NCBI GenBank assembly: GCA_030647705.1
Contig: JAUSJJ010000080.1
Coordinates: 1-6,212, forward strand
Direction: 5' to 3'
DNA length: 6,212 nt
DNA from: Dehalococcoidia bacterium
Lineage (GTDB): Bacteria > Chloroflexota > Dehalococcoidia > JAUSJJ01
Shown here: positions 1-4,946 of the stretch, one piece after another
Position numbering within the stretch: position 1 is the stretch's first letter
How the letters are laid out: each line of letters begins with the position of its first letter
Translations under genes and position numbers: made by a program
The notes under the pieces: generated by a model
Told to the model about the DNA's origin: nothing
Seen by the model: only the letters and a program-made list of their open reading frames with translations
Databases searched by the model: none

Positions 1-1
1 C

Positions 2-166
2 GAACCCATGCCCGCGCGCAAGACGAAGGGTCATCATATTGACCGCGCACTATTCCAGAATATGTTGGATGAATATTACATGGAACGCGGCTGGGATAAC
101 GATGGCTGTTTGCCCGCTGAAAGGATCGCGGAGATAGATAACATAAACTTCGGAAGTCTTCCATAA
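2..166 (+). CDS. Aldehyde:ferredoxin oxidoreductase family protein, C-terminal fragment (5' end outside window)
   Basis: The frame open from base 2 encodes 54 residues ending in TAA at 164-166. It starts EPMPARKTKGHHIDRA and continues through a segment with DEYYMERGWDNDG. An acidic DEYY, then RGW, a short turn and a proline near the C-terminus is the usual end of tungsten/molybdopterin aldehyde:ferredoxin oxidoreductases (AOR family). These cytoplasmic enzymes oxidise aldehydes to acids with ferredoxin as electron acceptor. The catalytic and cofactor-binding parts lie upstream of the window, so the subclass (AOR, FOR, GOR or another) cannot be told. The last coding bases form the left arm of a hairpin that looks like its terminator. 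Family assignment rests on the C-terminal pattern alone. Confidence 0.72.
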   Translation, partial: EPMPARKTKGHHIDRALFQNMLDEYYMERGWDNDGCLPAERIAEIDNINFGSLP

Positions 167-210
167 AGAACTCCCGTCGTAAAGACTCCAAAAAGACTTC
201 CGAAGTTTTT
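145..210 (+). terminator. Hairpin with T-tract overlapping the end of the AOR gene
   Basis: AAACTTCGGAAGTCTT at 145-160 is perfectly complementary to AAGACTTCCGAAGTTT at 193-208, a 16-bp stem with a 32-nt loop, followed by T to 210. The left arm lies inside the last codons of the AOR gene and the stop codon is in the loop. The shape is that of an intrinsic terminator, although the loop is long. The T-tract is followed within a few bases by the ribosome-binding site of the next gene, so the hairpin could also limit read-through into it. Confidence 0.7.
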
Positions 211-212
211 AT

Positions 213-219
213 AAGGTGA
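213..219 (+). promoter_or_regulatory. Ribosome-binding site deciding the start of the HMA gene
   Basis: AAGGTGA lies 2 bases before ATG 222, counted from its last base, and its AAGG core is about 5 bases from the ATG. It overlaps the in-frame GTG at 216, which makes that GTG an unlikely start. Confidence 0.5.
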
Positions 220-221
220 AC

Positions 222-434
222 ATGATCAAAAAAACCTTCAAAATCCCCGACATGACCTGCTCCAACTGCGCCATGAAACTCGAATCCCTCGAAGATGTTC
301 TTGACGGCGTCAAAGAGATTAATGCCAGTTATCACAGACTTGAAATGGTCATTGAATTCGACGAATCCAATTTAACCGATGAGCAGATCATTGCGGCAGT
401 GAAGAAAAAAGGCTATCAGGCTGTAGTGACGTAA
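222..434 (+). CDS. Small heavy-metal-associated (HMA) domain protein, CopZ/MerP-like
   Basis: The product has 70 residues and consists of a single HMA domain of ferredoxin-like fold. The metal-binding loop MTCSNC places cysteines at residues 13 and 16 (MxCxxC), and the C-terminal KKKGYQAVV strand matches the family's usual end. Such proteins bind a soft metal, most often Cu(I), in the cytoplasm and hand it to a P-type ATPase or regulator. No ATPase or metalloregulator is visible here, so the metal and partner are unknown. I chose ATG 222 over GTG 216 because AAGGTGA (213-219) is well placed as a Shine-Dalgarno for 222 and would overlap the GTG. The gene begins 12 bases after the AOR hairpin and may be read partly from upstream. 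Confidence 0.85.
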   Translation: MIKKTFKIPDMTCSNCAMKLESLEDVLDGVKEINASYHRLEMVIEFDESNLTDEQIIAAVKKKGYQAVVT

Positions 435-440
435 GAAGTG

Positions 441-473
441 TATACAGGAAACACTGGTAAACAAGTGGACATG
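441..473 (+). repeat. Inverted-orientation octamer units left of the main array
   Basis: This stretch reads TATACAGG, AAACACTGG, TAAACAAG, TGGACATG: degenerate units of TARACARG, the reverse complement of the octamer repeated at 480-591. GTAAACAAGT (457-466) is the exact complement of ACTTGTTTAC at 503-512 and 527-536. GTATACA at 440 pairs with TGTATAC at 586-592. ACAAGTGGACA (461-471) pairs with 482-492 with a single G-U. The two orientations together can fold into alternative hairpins. It starts 6 bases after the HMA stop codon. Confidence 0.7.
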
Positions 474-479
474 AGAAAA

Positions 480-591
480 CTTGTCTACTTGTCTACTTGT
501 CTACTTGTTTACGTGTTTACTTTTTTACTTGTTTACCTGTTTACTTACTTCCGTGTTTACTTTTTTACCTGTCTACCTGTTTCCGTGTATA
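480..591 (+). repeat. Tandem array of 14 octamers, consensus CYTGTYTA
   Basis: Fourteen consecutive 8-base units in unbroken register: three exact CTTGTCTA (480-503), then CTTGTTTA, CGTGTTTA, CTTTTTTA, CTTGTTTA, CCTGTTTA, CTTACTTC, CGTGTTTA, CTTTTTTA, CCTGTCTA, CCTGTTTC, CGTGTATA. The final C and A are nearly invariant; degeneracy grows to the right. The array ends 8 bases before the ATG of the DUF2203 gene. Because 8 is not a multiple of 3, any reading frame through it yields an 8-residue repeat of hydrophobic residues (LVYLSTCL, LVYVFTFL and so on). This creates an open frame from 438 or 471 that looks like a membrane segment but is very probably not coding. I know no name for this repeat. 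Confidence 0.9.
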
Positions 592-599
592 CTCCCAAC

Positions 600-983
600 A
601 TGCCAAAATATTACACACCCAAAGAAGCCAATGATGCCTTGAATATCGTCCGCCCAATGCTGGAAGAGATGATGGAGATAGGAGCGAAGATTCGAGCGCA
701 CCAGCCGGAACTGTGGGAACTTGTCAAAAAATCCGCGGGCAATGGCGGGAATCCCAAATTAAGCAAACTTCTCACAGAATTTGACCACCTTGATTTCCTG
801 CTCCATCAAATTCAGGATATGGGGATCGAAGTCAAGGATTTGTCCATCGGGCTGATAGACTTTGTCGCTTTGCACGATGGCAGGGAGGTGTATCTGTGTT
901 GGAAATGTGGCGAGGACAGAATCCAGTTTTGGCACGAGATCGAAACGGGCTTTTCGGGTCGTCAGTTAATTGATTGGGAATAA
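600..983 (+). CDS. DUF2203 family protein
   Basis: The product has 127 residues, beginning MPKYYTPKEANDALNIVRPM, the typical N-terminus of DUF2203 proteins. A helical middle contains a second amphipathic helix (LTEFDHLDFLLHQIQDMG). The conserved C-terminal block follows: GLIDFVALHDGREVYLCW (84-101), FWHE (110-113) and GFSGRQ (117-122). The family is small, cytoplasmic and of unknown function. The frame stays open upstream to 438, which would add up to 54 residues, but these are translated octamer repeat and the family starts at MPKYY, so I place the start at ATG 600. No Shine-Dalgarno precedes it; the array occupies that place. It is followed by a terminator at 1050, about 70 bases downstream. 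Confidence 0.85.
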   Translation: MPKYYTPKEANDALNIVRPMLEEMMEIGAKIRAHQPELWELVKKSAGNGGNPKLSKLLTEFDHLDFLLHQIQDMGIEVKDLSIGLIDFVALHDGREVYLCWKCGEDRIQFWHEIETGFSGRQLIDWE

Positions 984-1049
984 ACCAGTAGTTGTCTTGA
1001 GCAAGTGGTATTTGAAAAAGTTGTAAGAACGCAATCTCCATACTCATCA

Positions 1050-1087
1050 AAGACCTTGTTGCTCAAACAACAAGGTCTTATTATTTT
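1050..1087 (+). terminator. Rho-independent terminator after the DUF2203 gene
   Basis: AAGACCTTGTTG (1050-1061) pairs perfectly with CAACAAGGTCTT (1068-1079) around a 6-base loop, CTCAAA. ATTATTTT follows, a T-rich but interrupted tract. Position and shape fit the end of the transcript carrying the DUF2203 gene. Confidence 0.8.
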
Positions 1088-1113
1088 GCAGGAACATCCC
1101 GCAGGTTTATAAA
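1086..1113 (+). promoter_or_regulatory. Candidate promoter for rarD
   Basis: TTGCAG (1086-1091) and TATAAA (1108-1113) are separated by 16 bases, a plausible sigma-70-type pair just after the terminator and about 90 bases before rarD. The -35 is a weak match. An inverted repeat has its left arm, TCCCGCAGGTT (1097-1107), between the boxes and its right arm, AACCTACGGGA (1136-1146), downstream. With a single mismatch in 11 pairs it could be an operator or leader hairpin. No experimental or comparative support is available here. Confidence 0.35.
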
Positions 1114-1158
1114 AACAACATGTAATCCTCAATCTAACCTACGGGACGATATTATCAA

Positions 1159-1190
1159 CCTATTTCCCTGTTTCCCTGTTTACTTATTTT
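1159..1190 (+). repeat. Short octamer array upstream of rarD, same consensus as 480-591
   Basis: Four consecutive octamers, CCTATTTC, CCTGTTTC, CCTGTTTA and CTTATTTT, fit the consensus of the larger array, with the same orientation relative to the following gene. The array ends 2 bases before the ribosome-binding site of rarD. Alone it might be chance in a pyrimidine-rich leader, but the shared register with the earlier array argues for a common origin. Confidence 0.65.
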
Positions 1191-1192
1191 CC

Positions 1193-1198
1193 AAGGAG
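1193..1198 (+). promoter_or_regulatory. Ribosome-binding site of rarD
   Basis: AAGGAG lies 5 bases before ATG 1204, a near-perfect Shine-Dalgarno. It fixes the start and contrasts with the DUF2203 gene, where the octamer array leaves no such site. Confidence 0.85.
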
Positions 1199-1203
1199 CA
1201 TAA

Positions 1204-2100
1204 ATGAATAAAGGGATCTTATACGGCATCGGTGCGTACGTTTTTTGGGGCTTTTTTCCCATCTATTGGAAAATGCTTCATCACGTCCCTGCCATTCAAT
1301 TGATCGGGCATCGCATCATCTGGTCATTTCTGCTATTGATCGTCGTCATTCTCTTCACCAAACAATGGACGGACTTTCGCAAGACCGTAAATGTCAAAGT
1401 TTTTCGCATCTATACGATTGCAGCCCTGCTGATTGGCGTGAACTGGTTTTTGTATGTTTGGGCGGTCAATGCAAATTTTATTGTCGAAACCAGTCTCGGT
1501 TATTTTATTAATCCGCTCCTCAGCGTATTGATGGGCGTGATCTTTTTAAAAGAACGATTACGTCTTGCGCAATGGATTCCAGTCCTCCTCGCCGCAATTG
1601 GGGTTACCTACCTGACCTTTGTATATGGCCGCCCGCCTTATATTGCATTGTCTCTTGCGCTGTCATTTGGATTGTATGGTCTCGTCAAAAAACTTTCTCC
1701 GCTCGGCTCGCTTTATGGACTCACCATTGAAACAGGAATTCTCTTCATTCCCGCGCTTTTATATTTGATCGTGATGCAAGCCAAAAACACTGCCGCATTT
1801 CTCAATACAGGCACGACATCAGATCTGCTCATGATCGGCGCGGGTCTTGTCACCACAATTCCCCTGCTCATGTTCGCTTCCGCAGCGCGTTCCATTCCGC
1901 TGTGGGTGGTCGGCCTGCTTCAATACATTGCTCCAACACTTCAATTTCTGATCGGCGTTTTCATTTATAAAGAACCATTCAGCCATAACCAATGGATCGG
2001 CTTTGGAATAGTCTGGGCCGCGCTCCTTGTTTTCCTTGTTGAAAATTACCTCGCCAATCGCACACCTGTTGAACCCATTCCTGAAATGGGGGAGGGCTAA
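1204..2100 (+). CDS. rarD: EamA family transporter, RarD type
   Basis: The product has 298 residues, close to the roughly 300 usual for RarD, with about ten hydrophobic segments in the two-repeat EamA (drug/metabolite transporter) arrangement. The N-terminus GILYGIGAYVFWGFFPIYWK is typical, as is HRIIWS (36-41). ETSLGYFINPLLSVLMG (95-111) followed by LKERL (115-119) ends the first repeat. The second repeat has the matching LQYIAPTLQFLIGVF and IYKEPF (254-259). It should sit in the inner membrane. The name comes from an E. coli gene described as affecting chloramphenicol sensitivity; the substrate is not established and cannot be inferred here. It is translated from a strong ribosome-binding site and followed directly by the epimerase remnant and the phosphofructokinase gene, possibly on one transcript. 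Confidence 0.9.
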   Translation: MNKGILYGIGAYVFWGFFPIYWKMLHHVPAIQLIGHRIIWSFLLLIVVILFTKQWTDFRKTVNVKVFRIYTIAALLIGVNWFLYVWAVNANFIVETSLGYFINPLLSVLMGVIFLKERLRLAQWIPVLLAAIGVTYLTFVYGRPPYIALSLALSFGLYGLVKKLSPLGSLYGLTIETGILFIPALLYLIVMQAKNTAAFLNTGTTSDLLMIGAGLVTTIPLLMFASAARSIPLWVVGLLQYIAPTLQFLIGVFIYKEPFSHNQWIGFGIVWAALLVFLVENYLANRTPVEPIPEMGEG

Positions 2101-2105
2101 TATAG

Positions 2106-2360
2106 CTTTTTCTTTTGAACAGGTCTGCATCAGCGACCCATCCTGCGCCCAAAGATTCGACAATTCTACAGGCAGATATCCACGCTGATTCAGCGCCTCT
2201 CACCGCGCTGTTGGCAGGTTACCGTTTCGACGCGGTGGTGGACTACCTTGAAGCCCATCCGCAATTCCAGACGATAGACACTGAAATCAATTGGCTTTGG
2301 GATAAAATTATCAATGGATATGATAAGATTTTCCATAAAATAGCTAAAGCGAGGCTGTGA
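2106..2360 (+). pseudogene. Probable remnant of an NAD-dependent epimerase/dehydratase (extended SDR) with N-terminal and internal deletions
   Basis: The frame opens after a TAG at 2103 and has no ATG; the only early start is TTG 2115, without a ribosome-binding site. The translation LFLLNRSASATHPAPKDST then ILQADIHADSAPLTALLAGY and RFDAVVDYL resembles the second strand (LNRG), the acidic cofactor-side turn (ADI) and the FDAVVD strand of SDR epimerases. What follows, YLEAHPQFQTIDTEINWLWD plus KIINGYDKIF, resembles the extreme C-terminus of the same proteins. The GxxGxxG loop and the catalytic YxxxK core are absent. I infer that a gene of about 300 codons lost its first part and its middle, with the junction near 2240-2250. 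The stop overlaps the kinase start (TGATG), so any translation could be coupled. The alternative is an intact 81-residue protein of unknown function. SDR similarity is from memory. Confidence 0.5.
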
Positions 2361-3559
2361 TGATGGACAAAAAAAAAGGTGTGATCGGAATTTTGACCGG
2401 GGGCGGCGATGTACCGGGGTTAAATCCCGCTATTCGCGCGGTAACGATCCGTGCTTTGCGTGAAGGTTATCAAGTGATCGGTATCCGCCGCGGCTGGGGC
2501 GGTTTAGTGGATATTATCCGTGATAAGAATGCCGATAACAATAATAATTTTCAAATCCTAACCGAGGAGATTGTCAATCGCGCAGGACGCACAGGCGGCA
2601 CATTCCTGCATACTTCACGAACCAATCCGGGGAAGGTCAGGAAGGAGGATGTCCCCGGGTATTTGCAGGATAAGTATGTTGAAGAGAAAAATGACCTGAC
2701 CCCGGAAGTTCTTAAAAATCTTGATTATCTGGGTATAGATACCATGATCCCCATTGGGGGCGACGATACACTCAGCTACGGAGTTCGGCTATATCAGGAG
2801 GGTTTTAAAGTGGTTGCCATCCCAAAGACGATGGATAACGATGTGCCAGGGACGGATTATTGCATCGGCTTTAGCACCTGCGTGACCCGCACCATATCCC
2901 TGACCAACAGTTTGCGGACCAGCGCTGGTTCGCATGAGCGTTTTTTGATACTTGAGGTTTTTGGGCGTTATGCCGGCTTTACTGCCATGTTACCTACAAT
3001 GGCGGGAGCCGCAAATCGTTGTGTTATTCCCGAGTATAAATTTAATATTGATCACCTGACCGAATTGATGGTAAAAGACCGCCTTGCCAATCCCAGCCAT
3101 TATTCCATATTGCTTATTTCACAAGGAGCAATGTATGAAGCTGGCGAAATGATTTTTGAAAATAACGCCACTGATGCGTATGGTCACGCCAAACTGGGGG
3201 GCATCGGCGATCTGGTTTCAGAGCGGATGAAAGAACTCTCGCCGAAATACAATAAAGGCAAAACGGTTGACGTGATCAGCCAGAAGCTTGGCTATATGGT
3301 GCGCGGAGGCGACCCGGATGCAATTGACTCGATCGTCCCAATGGCATTTGGCAACCTGGCGCTCGATCTTGTATTGGGCGGCATCCATGGCAGGCTGGTG
3401 GTTTTGAAGAATGGGCGTTACGACAATATGCCTTTGGATATTGTGACTTCAACCAAAAAACTTGTGGATGTAAATCGTTTTTATGATACCAGCCGCTATC
3501 GTCCAAAGTATGAAAATTTTGAGACGAAGCCGCTGTTTATCATGACCAGTGAGGTATAG
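2360..3559 (+). CDS. pfp: 6-phosphofructokinase, probably pyrophosphate-dependent
   Basis: The product has 399 residues and phosphorylates fructose 6-phosphate to the 1,6-bisphosphate in glycolysis, in the cytoplasm. The N-terminal TGGGDVPGLN (13-22) is the phosphate-donor loop. GGDDT (133-137) and PKTMDND (155-161) follow, the latter carrying the catalytic aspartates. GRYAGF (202-207) and GYMVRGGDPDA are the substrate-side motifs. In this family the second Asp in GGDDT, where ATP enzymes have Gly, together with Lys in PKTxDND, where classical ATP enzymes have Gly, marks the pyrophosphate-using type (EC 2.7.1.90), whose reaction is reversible. AGRTGGT with TSRTNP also fits that group. ATG 2360 is preferred, with GAGG at 2351-2354; GTG 2357 and ATG 2363 are in frame. 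It overlaps the upstream stop by one base. The symbol reflects the predicted donor. Confidence 0.88.
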   Translation: MMDKKKGVIGILTGGGDVPGLNPAIRAVTIRALREGYQVIGIRRGWGGLVDIIRDKNADNNNNFQILTEEIVNRAGRTGGTFLHTSRTNPGKVRKEDVPGYLQDKYVEEKNDLTPEVLKNLDYLGIDTMIPIGGDDTLSYGVRLYQEGFKVVAIPKTMDNDVPGTDYCIGFSTCVTRTISLTNSLRTSAGSHERFLILEVFGRYAGFTAMLPTMAGAANRCVIPEYKFNIDHLTELMVKDRLANPSHYSILLISQGAMYEAGEMIFENNATDAYGHAKLGGIGDLVSERMKELSPKYNKGKTVDVISQKLGYMVRGGDPDAIDSIVPMAFGNLALDLVLGGIHGRLVVLKNGRYDNMPLDIVTSTKKLVDVNRFYDTSRYRPKYENFETKPLFIMTSEV

Positions 3560-3606
3560 CTGACAGCAATCCCCCTGTTATTAGGAGACTGCTCCGGCTA
3601 CACCTG

Positions 3607-3658
3607 CCCTGGCGGGCGGTGCCAGGGAGAACAAGAGCGCCTCGCAGCGACATTGTTC
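3607..3658 (+). other. Two hairpins between the kinase and ubiA genes
   Basis: CCCTGGC (3607-3613) pairs with GCCAGGG (3621-3627) around a 7-base loop. Immediately after, GAACAA (3629-3634) pairs with TTGTTC (3653-3658). Neither is followed by a run of T, so I do not call a terminator, though the first may weaken read-through from the kinase gene. The rest of 3560-3690 holds only the possible -10 box and the ribosome-binding site noted separately. Confidence 0.4.
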
Positions 3659-3663
3659 ATTAG

Positions 3664-3669
3664 TATAAT
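3664..3669 (+). promoter_or_regulatory. Possible -10 box for the ubiA-family gene
   Basis: A perfect TATAAT stands 29 bases before the start codon, which would give a short leader. No convincing -35 lies 16-18 bases upstream (the sequence there is near CTCGCA), so this is a weak call. Confidence 0.3.
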
Positions 3670-3683
3670 TGCCCAAACCTTAA

Positions 3684-3690
3684 TGAGGAG
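3684..3690 (+). promoter_or_regulatory. Ribosome-binding site of the ubiA-family gene
   Basis: TGAGGAG lies 8 bases before ATG 3699 and supports that start. Confidence 0.75.
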
Positions 3691-3698
3691 TGTAACAA

Positions 3699-4718
3699 AT
3701 GAATTTTGCAATGTGGAAGAAGGCGTTGAACGTAATTCCCGATGTTTCAAAGGAAGAATGGGATCGCCTTGATGTAATCTCCAAGTGGTTGATCTCCACC
3801 CGCGCGGCGGTTCTCGTCATGACCTTTATTTCCGCGTCACTGGCAGGCTTGTTTGCATGGCGTGACGGGGCATTTAATTTCGGCGCCTGGCTTGCCCTTG
3901 TCTTTGGATTGATCATGGCACATGCCAGCAATAATATCTTCAATGATTACACCGACTTCGTGCGCGGCGTGGATAAGGATAATTACTATCGCAATATCTA
4001 TGGCACACAGCCGCTTGCCAATGGATTGATGACCAAGCGCCAACACCTGACATATTTTGCAGTTACAGGATTGCTCGCCCTGGCCGCAGGCTTGTACCTG
4101 ATCTTTGTAAACTCCAATGACCCACTGATTTGGATTTTGCTCGCTTCGGGCGCTTTCTTTGTCCTGTTCTATACATGGCCCCTTAAATATATTGCTCTTG
4201 GCGAAGTGGCGGTGCTTCTGGTTTGGGGCCCTTTGATGATAGGCGGTGGTTATTATGTGCTGGCTCATCAATGGAATTGGAATGTTGTTCTTGCCTGCCT
4301 GCCATATGCCCTGGGTGTGACAACGGTGATATTTGGCAAACACATAGATAAACTTGACAAGGATAAAGTCAAACGAATTCACACCCTGCCAGTCGTCATC
4401 GGCGAGAAAGCCTCCCGCTTTACGGTGCTGGCTATGATGGTCATCCCCTATTTTTTGACGATATATTTAATTGCGATAAAATTCTTCACCCCGGTCATGG
4501 CGATTGTTTTTCTTGCCATCCCACAATTCCTGCGAGTGTATCCTGTATTTTTGAAACCCAAGCCTGAAACCCAGCCTGAGGGACAGCCTGGCTGGCCGCT
4601 TTATTTTGTCGGTTACGCTTTTTACAATAACCGAAAATTTGGCATGTTGTTCATGATTGGCTTATTGCTTGATATTCTCCTGCGACTGCTTCCGTTCACG
4701 CAAAACTTCTGGCGATAA
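3699..4718 (+). CDS. UbiA family prenyltransferase (MenA-like)
   Basis: The product has 339 residues with about eight or nine hydrophobic segments, an integral membrane enzyme that transfers a polyprenyl chain to an aromatic or other acceptor. The first Asp-rich motif is NDYTDFVRGVDKD (82-94), with N82, D86 and D92 as probable Mg-diphosphate ligands. The second is KHIDKLDKDK (214-223), with D217, D220 and D222. Both are intact, so the enzyme should be active. The pattern NDxxD followed by GxD resembles MenA (1,4-dihydroxy-2-naphthoate prenyltransferase), but no other menaquinone gene is nearby, and UbiA paralogues acting on other acceptors look alike. An extended soluble N-terminus (about 1-30) and a Pro-rich loop (KPKPETQPEGQPG, 286-298) before the final helices are slightly unusual. 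A strong terminator follows 13 bases after the stop. Confidence 0.87.
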   Translation: MNFAMWKKALNVIPDVSKEEWDRLDVISKWLISTRAAVLVMTFISASLAGLFAWRDGAFNFGAWLALVFGLIMAHASNNIFNDYTDFVRGVDKDNYYRNIYGTQPLANGLMTKRQHLTYFAVTGLLALAAGLYLIFVNSNDPLIWILLASGAFFVLFYTWPLKYIALGEVAVLLVWGPLMIGGGYYVLAHQWNWNVVLACLPYALGVTTVIFGKHIDKLDKDKVKRIHTLPVVIGEKASRFTVLAMMVIPYFLTIYLIAIKFFTPVMAIVFLAIPQFLRVYPVFLKPKPETQPEGQPGWPLYFVGYAFYNNRKFGMLFMIGLLLDILLRLLPFTQNFWR

Positions 4719-4731
4719 TCTCTAAATCGGG

Positions 4732-4773
4732 AACAGACCCCGAAGGACGAATGTCTTTCGGGGTCTGTTTTTT
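4732..4773 (+). terminator. Strong Rho-independent terminator after the ubiA-family gene
   Basis: AACAGACCCCGAAGGAC (4732-4748) pairs with GTCTTTCGGGGTCTGTT (4753-4769), 17 bp with one G-U, around the 4-base loop GAAT. A run of T continues to 4773. This is a textbook intrinsic terminator, directional for the plus strand because no A-run precedes the left arm. Confidence 0.93.
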
Positions 4774-4782
4774 CATTCCAGA

Positions 4783-4904
4783 TTCTCTACCGTACATTTA
4801 GAATTTTTTACCGCCAAGACGCCAAGAACGCCAAGTTTTTAAGGTTTTCTTGGCGACCTTGGCGGGCTTGGCGGTTCAACTTTTGGAATTTGTACGGTAG
4901 AGAA
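4783..4904. repeat. 122-bp palindromic element with CGCCAAG heptamers in both arms
   Basis: The ends TTCTCTACCGTACA (4783-4796) and TGTACGGTAGAGAA (4891-4904) are perfectly complementary over 14 bp. Inside, the left arm has three CGCCAAG units (4812, 4820, 4829) and the right arm three CTTGGCG units (4849, 4858, 4867) spaced 8-9 bases apart, with a short A/T loop (4836-4848). The whole can fold as one long hairpin with a loose A/T section between the outer stem and the heptamer stem. No coding frame or obvious target duplication is seen. I recall similar tandem CGCCAAG runs between genes in environmental genomes, but not with a name. It may be a dispersed mobile palindrome. Confidence 0.8.
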
Positions 4905-4946
4905 ATTACCGATAAATGCGTTCGGGCAGATTGGGGATTTCTTGTG

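Noticed and set aside
480..591. CRISPR array
   Set aside because: Units are contiguous 8-mers without unique spacers, and no cas gene is present.
438..599. N-terminal extension of the DUF2203 protein as a signal peptide or membrane anchor
   Set aside because: It is a translation of the octamer repeat, and the remaining protein starts exactly where the family starts.
1819..2203. Overlapping minus-strand frames opposite the end of rarD and the epimerase remnant
   Set aside because: They are shadows of the plus-strand coding sequence, with no ribosome-binding site and atypical composition.
3607..3627. Terminator after the phosphofructokinase gene
   Set aside because: The hairpin is followed by AGAACAAG, not by T residues.
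3837..4382. Minus-strand open frame of 181 codons opposite ubiA
   Set aside because: It lies wholly inside the plus-strand gene, which has intact catalytic motifs; the translation has no recognisable domain.
4783..4904. Target-site duplication around the heptamer palindrome
   Set aside because: I compared bases left of 4783 with those right of 4904 and found no convincing direct repeat.
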